The notes below the pieces were generated by a model. That model saw only the letters and a list, made by a program, of their open reading frames with translations, had not been told where the DNA came from and made no database searches. The translations under genes were made by a program, and so were the position numbers. A stretch of DNA of 64,000 nucleotides from Paenibacillus tengchongensis. Its GTDB lineage: Bacteria > Bacillota > Bacilli > Paenibacillales > Paenibacillaceae. The DNA lies in NCBI RefSeq assembly GCF_008973665.1, contig NZ_WACP01000003.1, forward strand, positions 186,001-250,000, read 5' to 3'. Positions 44,730 through 52,749 of the stretch are shown here, in pieces; the stretch's first letter is position 1; each line of letters starts with the position of its first letter.

Positions 44730-45217
44730 GCAAATTAAGCGGCAATGAGCGCTGGAAGACCAAGATGGTCCTGACCGATCATGTGGACCAGTACGAACAG
44801 AAAGAACAGCAGGAACGGAAGCCGGACGGCGGGGGAGCCCTGCTCTCCAATGCCGAACGGACGATGGTCCGGGATTTGATTCTACTGCCTTACATAGATG
44901 AGATCGTCAGTAAGAGCATTAAAGAAATTGAACGCTCGGGCAACGTGCTTGCGCGCCTGTACTTAATGGCCGGCTGGTACATCCAGAACCGTATCTCCAG
45001 GGACACCTGGGAGCTGCAGAAGGAGCTGAAGCAGCGCAATATCCGTTTCTGGGCGGATGAGCAGGACGACTTCATATCGTATTATAAAATCTTCTTCCGG
45101 GGCTACGAGGAGCAATTCGGGCTGACCCGCGACGTAATGCGCACGGAAATCAGCTTGCGGCTGACCCGGTATACCTCCGAGCTGGGGGCGGCGCTGAAAG
45201 AGCTGGTAAAGAAGTAA
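44726..45217 (+). CDS. Protein of SOS polymerase operon with YolD-like N-terminus
   Basis: The 163-residue protein starts with GNERWKTKMVLTDHVDQYEQ, which resembles the YolD-like domain usually encoded beside UvrX-type polymerases. The remainder is helical and charged (AERTMVRDLILLPYIDEIV; SRDTWELQKELKQRN) and I do not recognise it. Its ATG overlaps the polymerase stop. YolD-like proteins are known UvrX partners; the extension here is longer than usual. The family link is a pattern match. Confidence 0.65.
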   Translation: MSKLSGNERWKTKMVLTDHVDQYEQKEQQERKPDGGGALLSNAERTMVRDLILLPYIDEIVSKSIKEIERSGNVLARLYLMAGWYIQNRISRDTWELQKELKQRNIRFWADEQDDFISYYKIFFRGYEEQFGLTRDVMRTEISLRLTRYTSELGAALKELVKK

Positions 45218-45272
45218 GCGAAGCTTTCGGTGAAGCCACAAACTTTTGTCCAGGGAGCAAGCAAGCCTGCTC

Positions 45273-45542
45273 TCAACGCACCAGCTCTGTCATCCAGGGA
45301 AAAAGAACATCCAAAATATCCATCCCATAGTATATGGTGAGCGCCCCTAAGAATAGCCCGAACACACCGCCAACCCGGAACAGATTTCTGGGCCTTGGCG
45401 TGCTGTCATCAAGCGTAACCGTTTCCCGGGAATACCTTTTCTGCAGCACAATTTTCCTTCCAAACAAGAACCGGATGGACTGAAAGATGATCCCCGCTCC
45501 AATAAGACGGACGAATATATCTTTGATTACTTCAATGTCCAT
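45273..45542 (-). CDS. Two-helix membrane protein, unknown function
   Basis: An 89-residue protein with an N-terminal hydrophobic segment (FVRLIGAGIIFQSIRFLFG), a charged middle and a second segment (VGGVFGLFLGALTIYYGMDI). ATG 45542 follows AGGAGTGG. It is preceded closely by a 35-codon gene on the same strand, so the two probably share a transcript. I do not recognise the family. Confidence 0.65.
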   Translation of the reverse strand: MDIEVIKDIFVRLIGAGIIFQSIRFLFGRKIVLQKRYSRETVTLDDSTPRPRNLFRVGGVFGLFLGALTIYYGMDILDVLFPWMTELVR

Positions 45543-45552
45543 GGGACCACTC

Positions 45553-45660
45553 CTACTTCAAAAGTTGAATAATCAGCACAGTAATGAGGAAAACAAGCAG
45601 ATACAGCAGATATCCCTTGATGGATTTGGGTTTGGGACCCAAATTGAAACTTCTTCTCAT
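45553..45660 (-). CDS. 35-residue single-helix membrane protein
   Basis: ATG 45660 is preceded by a near-perfect GGAGGTGATCCTG. The product begins MRRSFNLGPKPKSIKGYLL and has one membrane helix, LLYLLVFLITVLIIQLL, ending in Lys. The basic head with Pro residues suggests the N-terminus stays inside. The stop lies ten bases before the start of the next gene (45542), whose ribosome site is in the gap. It is unidentified; the strong ribosome site supports real translation. Confidence 0.6.
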   Translation of the reverse strand: MRRSFNLGPKPKSIKGYLLYLLVFLITVLIIQLLK

Positions 45661-45800
45661 CAGGATCACCTCCGGGGTTTAACCAATATTACCCATGGGG
45701 AGGACGGTTACGCAGCAGTTTTTCTATAATTTTGCAGGAATATAGTCCCAGACGTCGAAAATATCCGCTGATCTGATAAATCGATTACGGAGGGCTTAAA

Positions 45801-46532
45801 GTGGCAAGAAGAAGAAGCAAAGAAAAGCGGGAAGAGGAATTTTTTCAAGGATTAGCCGGGATATCGGCAATGATTTTCGCGCTTGGCGGTTATTTTATTA
45901 CCCGTTCGATTTATGGTTTAGTCGCAGGGGTAGCTATTGCATTTGCCATTGTGATTTTGATTATGCGGTTTATTGATAACAAACGGGCTGAACGCCTGAA
46001 ACGATCGGGAATAGCCGACATTGATAACATGGAAGGTATTCAGTTTGAGAGGTATCTGGGCCACTTGTTTCGGGCGCAAGGGTATAAGAGTGAGGTTACG
46101 AAGGCGGCAGGGGATTATGGTGCAGACCTACTGATCCAGAAAGACGGCAAGAAGATTGTGGTCCAGGCCAAACGTTACAACAAGAATGTCGGGATCAAAG
46201 CGGTACAGGAGGCGCAGGCAGCGATCGCCCATTATGGAGCGTCTGAAGCCTGGGTTGTTTCTAATAGTGATTATACGGCTGCCGCTTATGAACTCGCACA
46301 GTCAAATCGTGTTCAATTAATCAACCGTGAAGCTTTAATTGAAATGGTGCTGGCCATGAATCCTGATGCCGCCCCAACGCCGAAGGCTGTCATAGCTGAG
46401 GTTCCGGTCGATGAATTCACTTGCCCGCGATGCGGCAGCAGGCTGGTTCTCCGCAATGGCCCGAGAGGCCAGTTCTACGGCTGCAGCAGCTTTCCGAAGT
46501 GCCGGCATACTAAGCCGATGAAGGCGATTTAA
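45801..46532 (+). CDS. Membrane-anchored Mrr-like restriction endonuclease with zinc finger
   Basis: The 243-residue protein has two N-terminal membrane helices (about 20-58), then an Mrr_cat nuclease domain. The domain shows MEGIQFERYLGHLFRAQGYK, then the catalytic DYGADLLIQKDGKKIVVQAK (PD-(D/E)xK type: Asp and QAK). A C-terminal topoisomerase-type C4 zinc ribbon follows (CPRCG...GCSSFPKCRHTK). GTG 45801 follows GGAGGGC. Proteins of this plan are common and have not been shown to be classical restriction enzymes; a role in DNA or nucleic-acid processing at the membrane is inferred. Confidence 0.85.
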   Translation: MARRRSKEKREEEFFQGLAGISAMIFALGGYFITRSIYGLVAGVAIAFAIVILIMRFIDNKRAERLKRSGIADIDNMEGIQFERYLGHLFRAQGYKSEVTKAAGDYGADLLIQKDGKKIVVQAKRYNKNVGIKAVQEAQAAIAHYGASEAWVVSNSDYTAAAYELAQSNRVQLINREALIEMVLAMNPDAAPTPKAVIAEVPVDEFTCPRCGSRLVLRNGPRGQFYGCSSFPKCRHTKPMKAI

Positions 46533-46544
46533 GGATACAGTAAT

Positions 46545-46721
46545 TTGTATAGATTGTTTCTGCTCTACCTGGCTTATAAAGCGATAAAGCACCGCAAAGA
46601 AGAAATCAATCTTCACGGTGCTTCTAATGATGAACATCCTCAATCCCAAGGTGGCGATCTTCTTGCTATTGCCGGGATGATCTTTACCCTATTGGCCGTC
46701 AAGATTATGATGATGCATTAA
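46545..46721 (+). CDS. Putative 58-residue protein downstream of the nuclease gene
   Basis: TTG 46545 lies nine bases after AAGGA, in the same frame as the nuclease and 12 bases past its stop. The product begins MYRLFLLYLAYKAIKHRKEE, has a polar middle (NLHGASNDEHPQSQGGD) and a second hydrophobic segment (LLAIAGMIFTLLAVKIMMM). It overlaps the 3' end of the opposite transporter gene by 17 bases. Translation is plausible but not certain. Confidence 0.45.
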   Translation: MYRLFLLYLAYKAIKHRKEEINLHGASNDEHPQSQGGDLLAIAGMIFTLLAVKIMMMH

Positions 46722-47703
46722 CCGGCTTCTTGGCTTTGGCCAGGATCGTGATGGTGACAATTATGCACAGCGCACCGAGCCATTCTGCAGGGCCGAACCG
46801 TACATGGAGCCAAGCGACGGAGATGACCGCAGCGGACAGGGGCTCGACCGAAGCCAGCAGACTGACCTCGGAGACGGGCAGGCTTTTGGTGCTCTCCATG
46901 TAGCAGTAGAAGGCGATGATCGTTCCGAAGATCACAACGAAGGCTGCGGCGGCCAGGGAGCCCAGGGACCATTCACCTGAAAAATGCCAAGGGGGATGAA
47001 TCAGGCTGGAGAAGACCCCGCCGATCAGCATACCCCAGCCGACGACAATCAGGGAGCCCCACTTGGCCAGCAGCTTTAGCGGTTGTAAGGTATAAAATGC
47101 GAGGGCGAACGCGGAAGCAATGCCCCAGAATACCGCCTGGCCCGAGATGGAGAGGGAGCCGACTTTCCCCCCGGTAGCCAGCAAAAATGTGCCCAGCACG
47201 GCAATCCCGACCGACACGATTACGGCCGGTCCCGGAAGCCGCTTGGCGCGCAGCGCCAGGTAGCAGGTAATCAGCGCGGGAGCCAAATATTGCAGCACCG
47301 TCGCGGTGGCGGCGTTGCCGTGCTGAATGGCCGCGAAATAAGTATACTGGGTCGCCAGCATGCCCGGTATGCCGAACAAGAGGATGCGGAAACCATCGGT
47401 TTTATTAGTCCAGATGCCCCAAATCCGGGAGCGGTCCTTTTTATAGGCGATTCCCAGCAGGACCAGACCACCCAGCAATAAACGGACGACGGTGAGCCAC
47501 CCGGTGCTGAACCCCCGTTCCTGAAAAAGATATTGGGCGGCTGTACCCGATACTCCCCATAACGCGGCCCCTGTAAGCACCAGAGCGATTCCTTTCCTTC
47601 TGGACGATGAGGCGGTTGATGATGATTTTAAGGATGCTGTGCTTGAAACGGATACGCTTGATGATGGTACAGCTGATGGACCGGCGTTCAATGTACTCCC
47701 CAC
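46705..47703 (-). CDS. EamA/DMT family transporter
   Basis: The up to 332-residue protein has ten membrane helices of the EamA drug/metabolite transporter superfamily (ALVLTGAALWGVSGTAAQYL; GNAATATVLQYLAPALITCY; FWGIASAFALAFYTLQPLKL; SLLASVEPLSAAVISVAW). A Ser-rich N-terminal tail of about 35 residues precedes the first helix. The start is uncertain: GTG 47703 and TTG 47691 are both possible and ribosome sites are weak. The substrate is unknown; it is divergent from two AraC-type genes. Confidence 0.85.
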   Translation of the reverse strand: MGSTLNAGPSAVPSSSVSVSSTASLKSSSTASSSRRKGIALVLTGAALWGVSGTAAQYLFQERGFSTGWLTVVRLLLGGLVLLGIAYKKDRSRIWGIWTNKTDGFRILLFGIPGMLATQYTYFAAIQHGNAATATVLQYLAPALITCYLALRAKRLPGPAVIVSVGIAVLGTFLLATGGKVGSLSISGQAVFWGIASAFALAFYTLQPLKLLAKWGSLIVVGWGMLIGGVFSSLIHPPWHFSGEWSLGSLAAAAFVVIFGTIIAFYCYMESTKSLPVSEVSLLASVEPLSAAVISVAWLHVRFGPAEWLGALCIIVTITILAKAKKPVNASS

Positions 47704-47810
47704 TTCCCGATAACTATAAATATTGTGATATATTAAGTCATATTAAGGGCAAATCCGGCTCAAGAATATCAGAATCGGATGCAAAAATAACAATATATTG
47801 AGGGTAGAGC

Positions 47811-48722
47811 ATGCAGGTTACAGATTTTAGAAGGGACCGGAATTTAAAGGAACTGACGGAGCACCGGACCGTTGTTCTGCCGGTAGCCTGTTACGAAACA
47901 ACGATTACGGACAATATCCACCGCTATATCCCGCTGCATTGGCACGACGAAGTCCAGTTTGTACTGGTGACCCAGGGCGAAGCCTTTTTCCAGGTCAATG
48001 AAGAGAAGACGATGGTTAAGGCGGGCGAAGGACTCTTTATCAACAGCGGCTGTCTGCATTTGGCAGAAGATCTCCACGACACCGGATGTGTATACATTTG
48101 CCTGAATGTGGCTCCCGAATTTGTGCTGCCGCGGGAGCTTTATACCGCTTATGTCTATCCCTATATCCAGGCCACCAGCCTGCCGTACATTTTTGTGAAC
48201 CCGCAGAAGGAATGGGGGGCGAATATTGCGGACGCCATGCGGAGTATTCACCGTCTGATCTCCGGGCAGCCGCCCCTGTACGAGATCGATATTACGCTGC
48301 AGCTGGCACTCCTCTGGAAGAACCTGATCGCGGGCGGCTTTCCGCTGGAGTATAAGCAGGAAGAAAGACTGAAGAGCGAACGGATGAAGCGCATGCTGAG
48401 CTATATTCATCTGCATTATGCCGAGAAGGTGAGTCTGGAGGATATTGCGCGGGCGGGGCAGCTGAGCCGCTCGGAGTGCTGCCGCTATTTCAAGCGTCTG
48501 CTTCATCAGTCGCCCCTGAGTTATATGATTGATTACCGGATTCAGCAGAGCCTGCTGCTGCTGCGGCAGCCGGGCGCGGGTGTGACGGAGGTGGCTTACC
48601 GGGTGGGCTTCAACAGCACCAGCTATTTTATTGATGTATTCCGCAAGTCGCGGGGAATGACGCCCCTGGCCTACAAAAAAAGCTGCAGCAGCCGGGAAAG
48701 CATCCGCTATAATCAGTCTTAA
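47811..48722 (+). CDS. AraC family transcriptional regulator with cupin N-terminus (1)
   Basis: The 303-residue regulator has an AraC-type cupin sensor (IPLHWHDEVQFVLVTQGEA; EGLFINSGCLHLAED) and a C-terminal double HTH (VSLEDIARAGQLSRSECCRY; VTEVAYRVGFNSTSYFIDVF). Such proteins sense small molecules, often sugars. ATG 47811 follows GAGGGTAG. The second AraC gene starts 10 bases after its stop, so the two are in one operon. Both genes are divergent from the EamA transporter gene at 47703, a possible target. Confidence 0.92.
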   Translation: MQVTDFRRDRNLKELTEHRTVVLPVACYETTITDNIHRYIPLHWHDEVQFVLVTQGEAFFQVNEEKTMVKAGEGLFINSGCLHLAEDLHDTGCVYICLNVAPEFVLPRELYTAYVYPYIQATSLPYIFVNPQKEWGANIADAMRSIHRLISGQPPLYEIDITLQLALLWKNLIAGGFPLEYKQEERLKSERMKRMLSYIHLHYAEKVSLEDIARAGQLSRSECCRYFKRLLHQSPLSYMIDYRIQQSLLLLRQPGAGVTEVAYRVGFNSTSYFIDVFRKSRGMTPLAYKKSCSSRESIRYNQS

Positions 48723-48732
48723 GGGGTGGCGA

Positions 48733-49554
48733 ATGAACAGCAAAATGATTTTTTGCGATACGGAAGAGACGGCGATGCTGCCGCTGTATGCCACGACGAT
48801 CGGGTACTGGGAGCATCAGGAGGAGACGGAGCGGCCGGAGGGCTTTCCGGATTACCAGATCCATCAGATCCATTCAGGCAAGGGCGAGCTGAGCATCAGG
48901 GACCAGCGGTATGTAGTCGGTCCGGGCGAAATCTTTGTGACGTTTCCGCATGTGCCGCATGCTTATACGCCGCTCAGCCGGGCATGGGAGCTGTCCTGGA
49001 TTTCGTTCGACGGGCGTGAGGCGGGCGGGATGCTGGCCTTCTCCGGAATCCGTGAGTCCGGCACAGCAACGCTGCGCGGCGGGCAACTGCTCGGCGCGCT
49101 GCTGGAGATGCTGAACCTGCCGGACGGCAATGAAGCGGGGGTGAATCTGGAGCGTTCCCGTCTGCTGTATGCGATGCTGCTGGAGCTGAAGCGGAGCCTG
49201 CCGCCGGCGGCGAGCGGGGAGGATGATCTGGAGCGGCTGCGTCCGGTGCTGGAATACATCGATGCCCATCTGCACCGGCCGCTGCAGCTGAAGGAGCTGG
49301 CGGAGGTTGGGGGCGTATCCCCCCAATACCTGTGCCGCCAGTTCAGCAGAACCATTCATGAGCGGCCGGTTACTTACATCAACAAGCAGCGGATCAACCG
49401 GAGCAAGCAGCTGCTGTACAACGAACGCGGCAAAAAAATCCACGAAATCTCCCGGCTGGCCGGTTTCGAGAACGTCAGCTATTTCTGTGCCGTCTTCAAG
49501 CGGGTCACCGGGATGACGCCCGAGCAGTTCAAGCGGCTGCACGGGCTGGAGTAA
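48733..49554 (+). CDS. AraC family transcriptional regulator (2)
   Basis: The 273-residue regulator has a cupin-type N-terminal domain (YQIHQIHSGKGELSIRDQRY; GEIFVTFPHVPHAYTPL) and a C-terminal AraC HTH (LKELAEVGGVSPQYLCRQFS; IHEISRLAGFENVSYFCAVF). It is a divergent paralogue of the gene before it. ATG 48733 follows AAGGGGTGG. In Paenibacillus such regulators often control sugar catabolism, but no sugar gene is adjacent here. Confidence 0.9.
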   Translation: MNSKMIFCDTEETAMLPLYATTIGYWEHQEETERPEGFPDYQIHQIHSGKGELSIRDQRYVVGPGEIFVTFPHVPHAYTPLSRAWELSWISFDGREAGGMLAFSGIRESGTATLRGGQLLGALLEMLNLPDGNEAGVNLERSRLLYAMLLELKRSLPPAASGEDDLERLRPVLEYIDAHLHRPLQLKELAEVGGVSPQYLCRQFSRTIHERPVTYINKQRINRSKQLLYNERGKKIHEISRLAGFENVSYFCAVFKRVTGMTPEQFKRLHGLE

Positions 49555-49570
49555 GAGAGGAGGGCTAGTC

Positions 49571-50128
49571 ATACATACAGGGACACAGAGACTCGAAACA
49601 CAGCGGCTGATTTTGCGGCCGTTCATGCAGCAGGATGCCGGAAGCATGTATGCCAACTGGATCAGCGATCCGCTCGTGCAGGAGGATTACGGCGAGCCGG
49701 CTTACCGCTCGGTCGCTGAAGTGGAAGCCCTGCTGGAGAAGTGGACAGCGGCCTACAGCAGGGAAGATGTTTACCGCTGGGCAATTGAACGGAAAGACGG
49801 AGAGGGGTGCATCGGGCAGATCGCTTTTTGCAGTGTGGATACCCTCCATCACTATGCGGATATTGAATACTGTATCGGCGCCGCCTACCAGAATAAAGGC
49901 TATGCCGGTGAAGCGCTGGAGGCGGTTATTCGTTTCACCTTTACTGCTACCGGCCTGCAGCGGCTGCAGGCTTTTCACCGGGGCAGAAATATAGGCTCCG
50001 GCCGGGTGCTCCGTAAATCTTCTATGAAATATGAAGGCACGCAGCGGCAAAGCTTCTACTATGTGGACAGCGGAGAATACGATGACCGGATTCATTACGG
50101 GATTGTAAAAGGCGATTATTCCCCGTAA
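49571..50128 (+). CDS. GNAT family N-acetyltransferase (RimJ/RimL-like), probable ATA start
   Basis: The protein is a GNAT of the RimJ/RimL type: QRLETQRLILRPFMQQDAGS at the N-terminus, and YCIGAAYQNKGYAGEALEAV with the acetyl-CoA binding loop. The conserved LETQRLILRPF start lies upstream of the first ordinary start codon (TTG 49613). The only in-frame candidate with a ribosome site is ATA 49571, six bases after AGGAGGG (49558-49564). This gives 185 residues. An ATA start is rare; a mutated ATG is the alternative. The acceptor is unknown. It overlaps the convergent kinase gene by 13 bases. Confidence 0.75.
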   Translation: MHTGTQRLETQRLILRPFMQQDAGSMYANWISDPLVQEDYGEPAYRSVAEVEALLEKWTAAYSREDVYRWAIERKDGEGCIGQIAFCSVDTLHHYADIEYCIGAAYQNKGYAGEALEAVIRFTFTATGLQRLQAFHRGRNIGSGRVLRKSSMKYEGTQRQSFYYVDSGEYDDRIHYGIVKGDYSP

Positions 50129-50703
50129 ATAAAGCGCTCCACCTGAGCGGCGGCGCCGGCGAGGTCGGGGGAAGAATTGTCGAACCGGAGGATGTGGGCC
50201 GGCGGCAGCGGCCAATTCAGCTCCCGGTCCGCGAACGCGCTGCGGAACTTCGCCCAGTTGCGGAATTTCCAGTCGTCGAGCGGCGATTGCCGGTGCGAGA
50301 TACGCTCGCGGTACAGCTCTTCGCTGTCCAGCCCGACCAGGACGACCTTGACCTCGGTATCGGAGAGAGACCGTCCGCGCCGGGAGAGCTCACGGCCGAT
50401 CCACTCGGGATCGGCGGCTTCCTTGGTGAACGGGCCGACGATATACATATCGCTGGCCAGCCCGAGATTGTCGAGCGCGGCGTCCATCGTAATCCGGTAG
50501 CCCAGATCGCGGCACAGCGCTTTGTACTCTGCGGAATCGCGGTCGGTGGGGTCAAGACCGTGCATCGTCATGATGACATCTGCAGCGGGACGCAGCAGAA
50601 TGTCCATGTCGAGGACAGCGGCGGGCCGGCGGGCGGCGATGGCCTTGGCCAGGGTGGTTTTGCCGGCTCCGGCCGGTCCCAGAAAGAAAACAAATCGGTT
50701 CAT
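50116..50703 (-). CDS. P-loop kinase-like AAA protein
   Basis: The 195-residue protein starts MNRFVFFLGPAGAGKTTLAK, a Walker A loop near the N-terminus, and resembles small-molecule kinases of the AAA_33/zeta-toxin-like type. The rest is charged and mostly helical with many Arg, as in nucleoside or small-metabolite kinases. ATG 50703 follows AAGGAG with eight bases of spacing. Its stop overlaps the convergent GNAT gene. The substrate is unknown. Confidence 0.8.
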   Translation of the reverse strand: MNRFVFFLGPAGAGKTTLAKAIAARRPAAVLDMDILLRPAADVIMTMHGLDPTDRDSAEYKALCRDLGYRITMDAALDNLGLASDMYIVGPFTKEAADPEWIGRELSRRGRSLSDTEVKVVLVGLDSEELYRERISHRQSPLDDWKFRNWAKFRSAFADRELNWPLPPAHILRFDNSSPDLAGAAAQVERFIYGE

Positions 50704-50829
50704 CTCGTGCACTCCTTGTTAGAGAACGGATAGATTGCATCTCTCCCATCGTAACACGGATTGACCGCCGGGGAAATTAAGCGGATACTATTAGTGATAT
50801 AATGGCGGCTGCATAAGGAGGCGTACAGC

Positions 50830-51201
50830 ATGGACGGCATATCCCGGTCAATCGGGATCAAACGGATTTATGAAGAAGCCTCCGCCGGAGACGGCTGCCG
50901 GATTCTGGTGGACCGGCTGTGGCCGCGCGGCGTATCGCGGGAAGCGGCGGCAGTCGGCGAATGGATGAAGGAGATCGCCCCCAGTCCGGAGCTGCGCAAG
51001 TGGTTCGGCCACGTGCCGGAACGGTTTCCCGGATTCCGTGAGCGGTATAGAGCTGAGCTCGAAGATGATCCGGTCCGCCAGGAGCTGGCCGGGCGGATTC
51101 AGGAGCTGGCCGCGCAGCAGCCGGTAACCCTGCTGTACGGGGCGAAGGACCCGGTACATAATCACGCGGCCCTGCTGCGGGAGTGGCTGCTGAGCGGATA
51201 G
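50830..51201 (+). CDS. DUF488 family protein
   Basis: The 123-residue protein is a DUF488 member (IKRIYEEASAGDGCRILVDR, LWPRGVSREAA and TLLYGAKDPVHNHAALLREW). The family has unknown function; the conserved RLWPRG and NHA motifs suggest a small catalytic or binding domain. ATG 50830 follows AAGGAGG. Its TAG stop coincides with the start of a 17-bp tandem repeat, so the last codons lie in the repeat zone. Confidence 0.9.
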   Translation: MDGISRSIGIKRIYEEASAGDGCRILVDRLWPRGVSREAAAVGEWMKEIAPSPELRKWFGHVPERFPGFRERYRAELEDDPVRQELAGRIQELAAQQPVTLLYGAKDPVHNHAALLREWLLSG

Positions 51202-51392
51202 CAGGGGGAGAACAGATAGGAGGCGGGACAGATAGCGGGGCGGAACGGTTAGCTCGGGATGGATAGCATGGCAGAACAGATAGCAGGGCAGGGTGGATAG
51301 CAAGTCAGGGCGGTTACCCGGGCAAAAAAGATAGCAAGTCAGGGCGGTTACCCGGGCAAAAAAAGATAGCAAGTCAGGGCGGTTACCCGGGG
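51197..51392. repeat. 17/34-bp GATAGC tandem array
   Basis: GATAG-led units occur at 51197, 51215, 51231, 51262, 51279, 51296, 51330 and 51365, roughly at multiples of 17 bp. The last three are long, nearly identical 34-35 bp units (GATAGCAAGTCAGGGCGG..., ending in a run of six or seven A). It fills the gap between the DUF488 gene and the convergent MBL-fold gene and begins inside the DUF488 stop codon. Confidence 0.85.
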
Positions 51393-52178
51393 TCAGAACT
51401 GGATGCTGAAACCGTTGAACTGGTGGATACCTGTCCCGAAACGGACCAGCCCATTATCCCGGAGATAGATAACGGCGTTCCTTACTTCATGTAGAATAGC
51501 CGGATCAAGGCCAAGGCTGTAATGTGAGCCGTACACTTTCCGGATGTGAGGGAGATGGGCGATCCGCTCAAGCGAGCTTACCAGATCGGCTGGATTTGTC
51601 GAAGGGTAAAAGGCATAGACAGGCATGGTGTCATAAAGCAAATCACCGGTAAATAAATAGCCTGAGGTCTCGTCGAGAATGCATACATGACCGGGTGAAT
51701 GCCCGGGCGTATGCAGAATTCTGAGTTTCCGGCCGCCCAGTTCCCAGCTTTCTCCGTCCCGCAGCAAGCCCGCAGGCTCACCTTGAAACGGCCGGTAAGC
51801 TGCCGGATCGAAGGCTTCCGGCAGTGGCAGCATAATGTCTCTGATGATATTTCTGCGGATTTCCTCGATGGACAAGCCTTGGATTCCGTTAATTAACCAG
51901 TCCTGATCCTGTTCATGGACATATATGGCGTCATAAGCTCCATGGCTGCCGATATGATCCGTATGAACATGGGTGGTGAAGACCTTCAGGGGCAGGTCGG
52001 TAAGCTGGTCGGTAACCCGTTTGATATTCGCAATGCCGAGCCCGGTATCGATGAGGACGGCCAGCTCCGTACCCAGCAGCAGGTAGGAATGAACCTTCTC
52101 CCAATGCCCGTATTCACTGATCGCGTAGGTACGGCTGTCGATTTGCTGAACGGTAAACCATGGATCCTGGACGGTCAT
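51393..52178 (-). CDS. MBL-fold metallo-hydrolase
   Basis: The 261-residue protein has the metallo-beta-lactamase metal motifs HVHTDHIGS (HXHXDH), the His in RILHTPGHSPGHVCI and Asp in LFTGDLLYD, so two metal ions are likely bound. The substrate is unknown; the fold serves glyoxalase II-, lactonase- and phosphodiesterase-like enzymes. ATG 52178 follows AAGGAGCG. Its stop abuts the tandem array at 51365-51392. Confidence 0.9.
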   Translation of the reverse strand: MTVQDPWFTVQQIDSRTYAISEYGHWEKVHSYLLLGTELAVLIDTGLGIANIKRVTDQLTDLPLKVFTTHVHTDHIGSHGAYDAIYVHEQDQDWLINGIQGLSIEEIRRNIIRDIMLPLPEAFDPAAYRPFQGEPAGLLRDGESWELGGRKLRILHTPGHSPGHVCILDETSGYLFTGDLLYDTMPVYAFYPSTNPADLVSSLERIAHLPHIRKVYGSHYSLGLDPAILHEVRNAVIYLRDNGLVRFGTGIHQFNGFSIQF

Positions 52179-52302
52179 GAACTCGCTCCTTACGGGGGAT
52201 GTTTTAATATACTTATTATAGTCAGCATCTGGCTTGCGAGAAAGGGCGGGCTGGAGGTCTGCGCGTATGAAATTTATAGATCATTTGGTCGGGTCAAGAT
52301 AT

Positions 52303-52644
52303 TAATTGGGTTTTCGCCACTTAAATTGCCCCATGAGGCTGGGTTTCTGTAATTTAATTCGATAATCGCCACTTAATCATAGTGCTGAAGCTGATGGGAG
52401 CGAACTTTCGTTGAAATAGATGGCGGAAATCCAACTAAAGTTGGAATATGGGACGGTCGGCGGGAAATAGATGGCGGAAATCCAACTAGAGCTGGAATAT
52501 GGGACTGGCGGCGGGAAATAAGTGGCGGAAATCCAACTAGAGCCGCAATAGGACAACGTTGGCGGAAAATTGGTGGCGGAAAACCGGCTAGAGTCGGAAT
52601 ATGGGACTGCCAGCTGGAAATAGGTGGTGGAAATCAGCCGAAAG
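52303..52644. repeat. Expanded 51-bp element (2 forward + 5 inverted units)
   Basis: Forward motifs lie at 52303 and 52355. Five inverted copies then start at 52414, 52465, 52516, 52567 and 52618, exactly 51 bp apart. Each is a 27-bp motif (AAATAGATGGCGGAAATCCA...) with a 24-bp spacer. The motif is the same as in the 185-bp elements at 18221, 22829 and 42729, so this is an amplified derivative. No reading frame is evident. Confidence 0.9.
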
Positions 52645-52749
52645 CCAATTAAACTGTAATCAGGTTAGCGTGCCTGTGGAATGGAATCACCGATATAAGT
52701 GCCCTGGCTGCCTCCAAGCACGGCCATTTGGCAAAACGTTTGCACAACT
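52645..52749. other. Spacer between two repeat arrays
   Basis: About 100 bases of unremarkable sequence between the 51-bp array and the AAGTAACTA array. No gene is seen. Confidence 0.4.

Noticed and set aside
52303..52644. Possible CRISPR array
   Set aside because: The 51-bp units have a degenerate 27-bp core and 24-bp spacers that resemble one another, the motif also occurs in both orientations elsewhere, and no cas genes are present.
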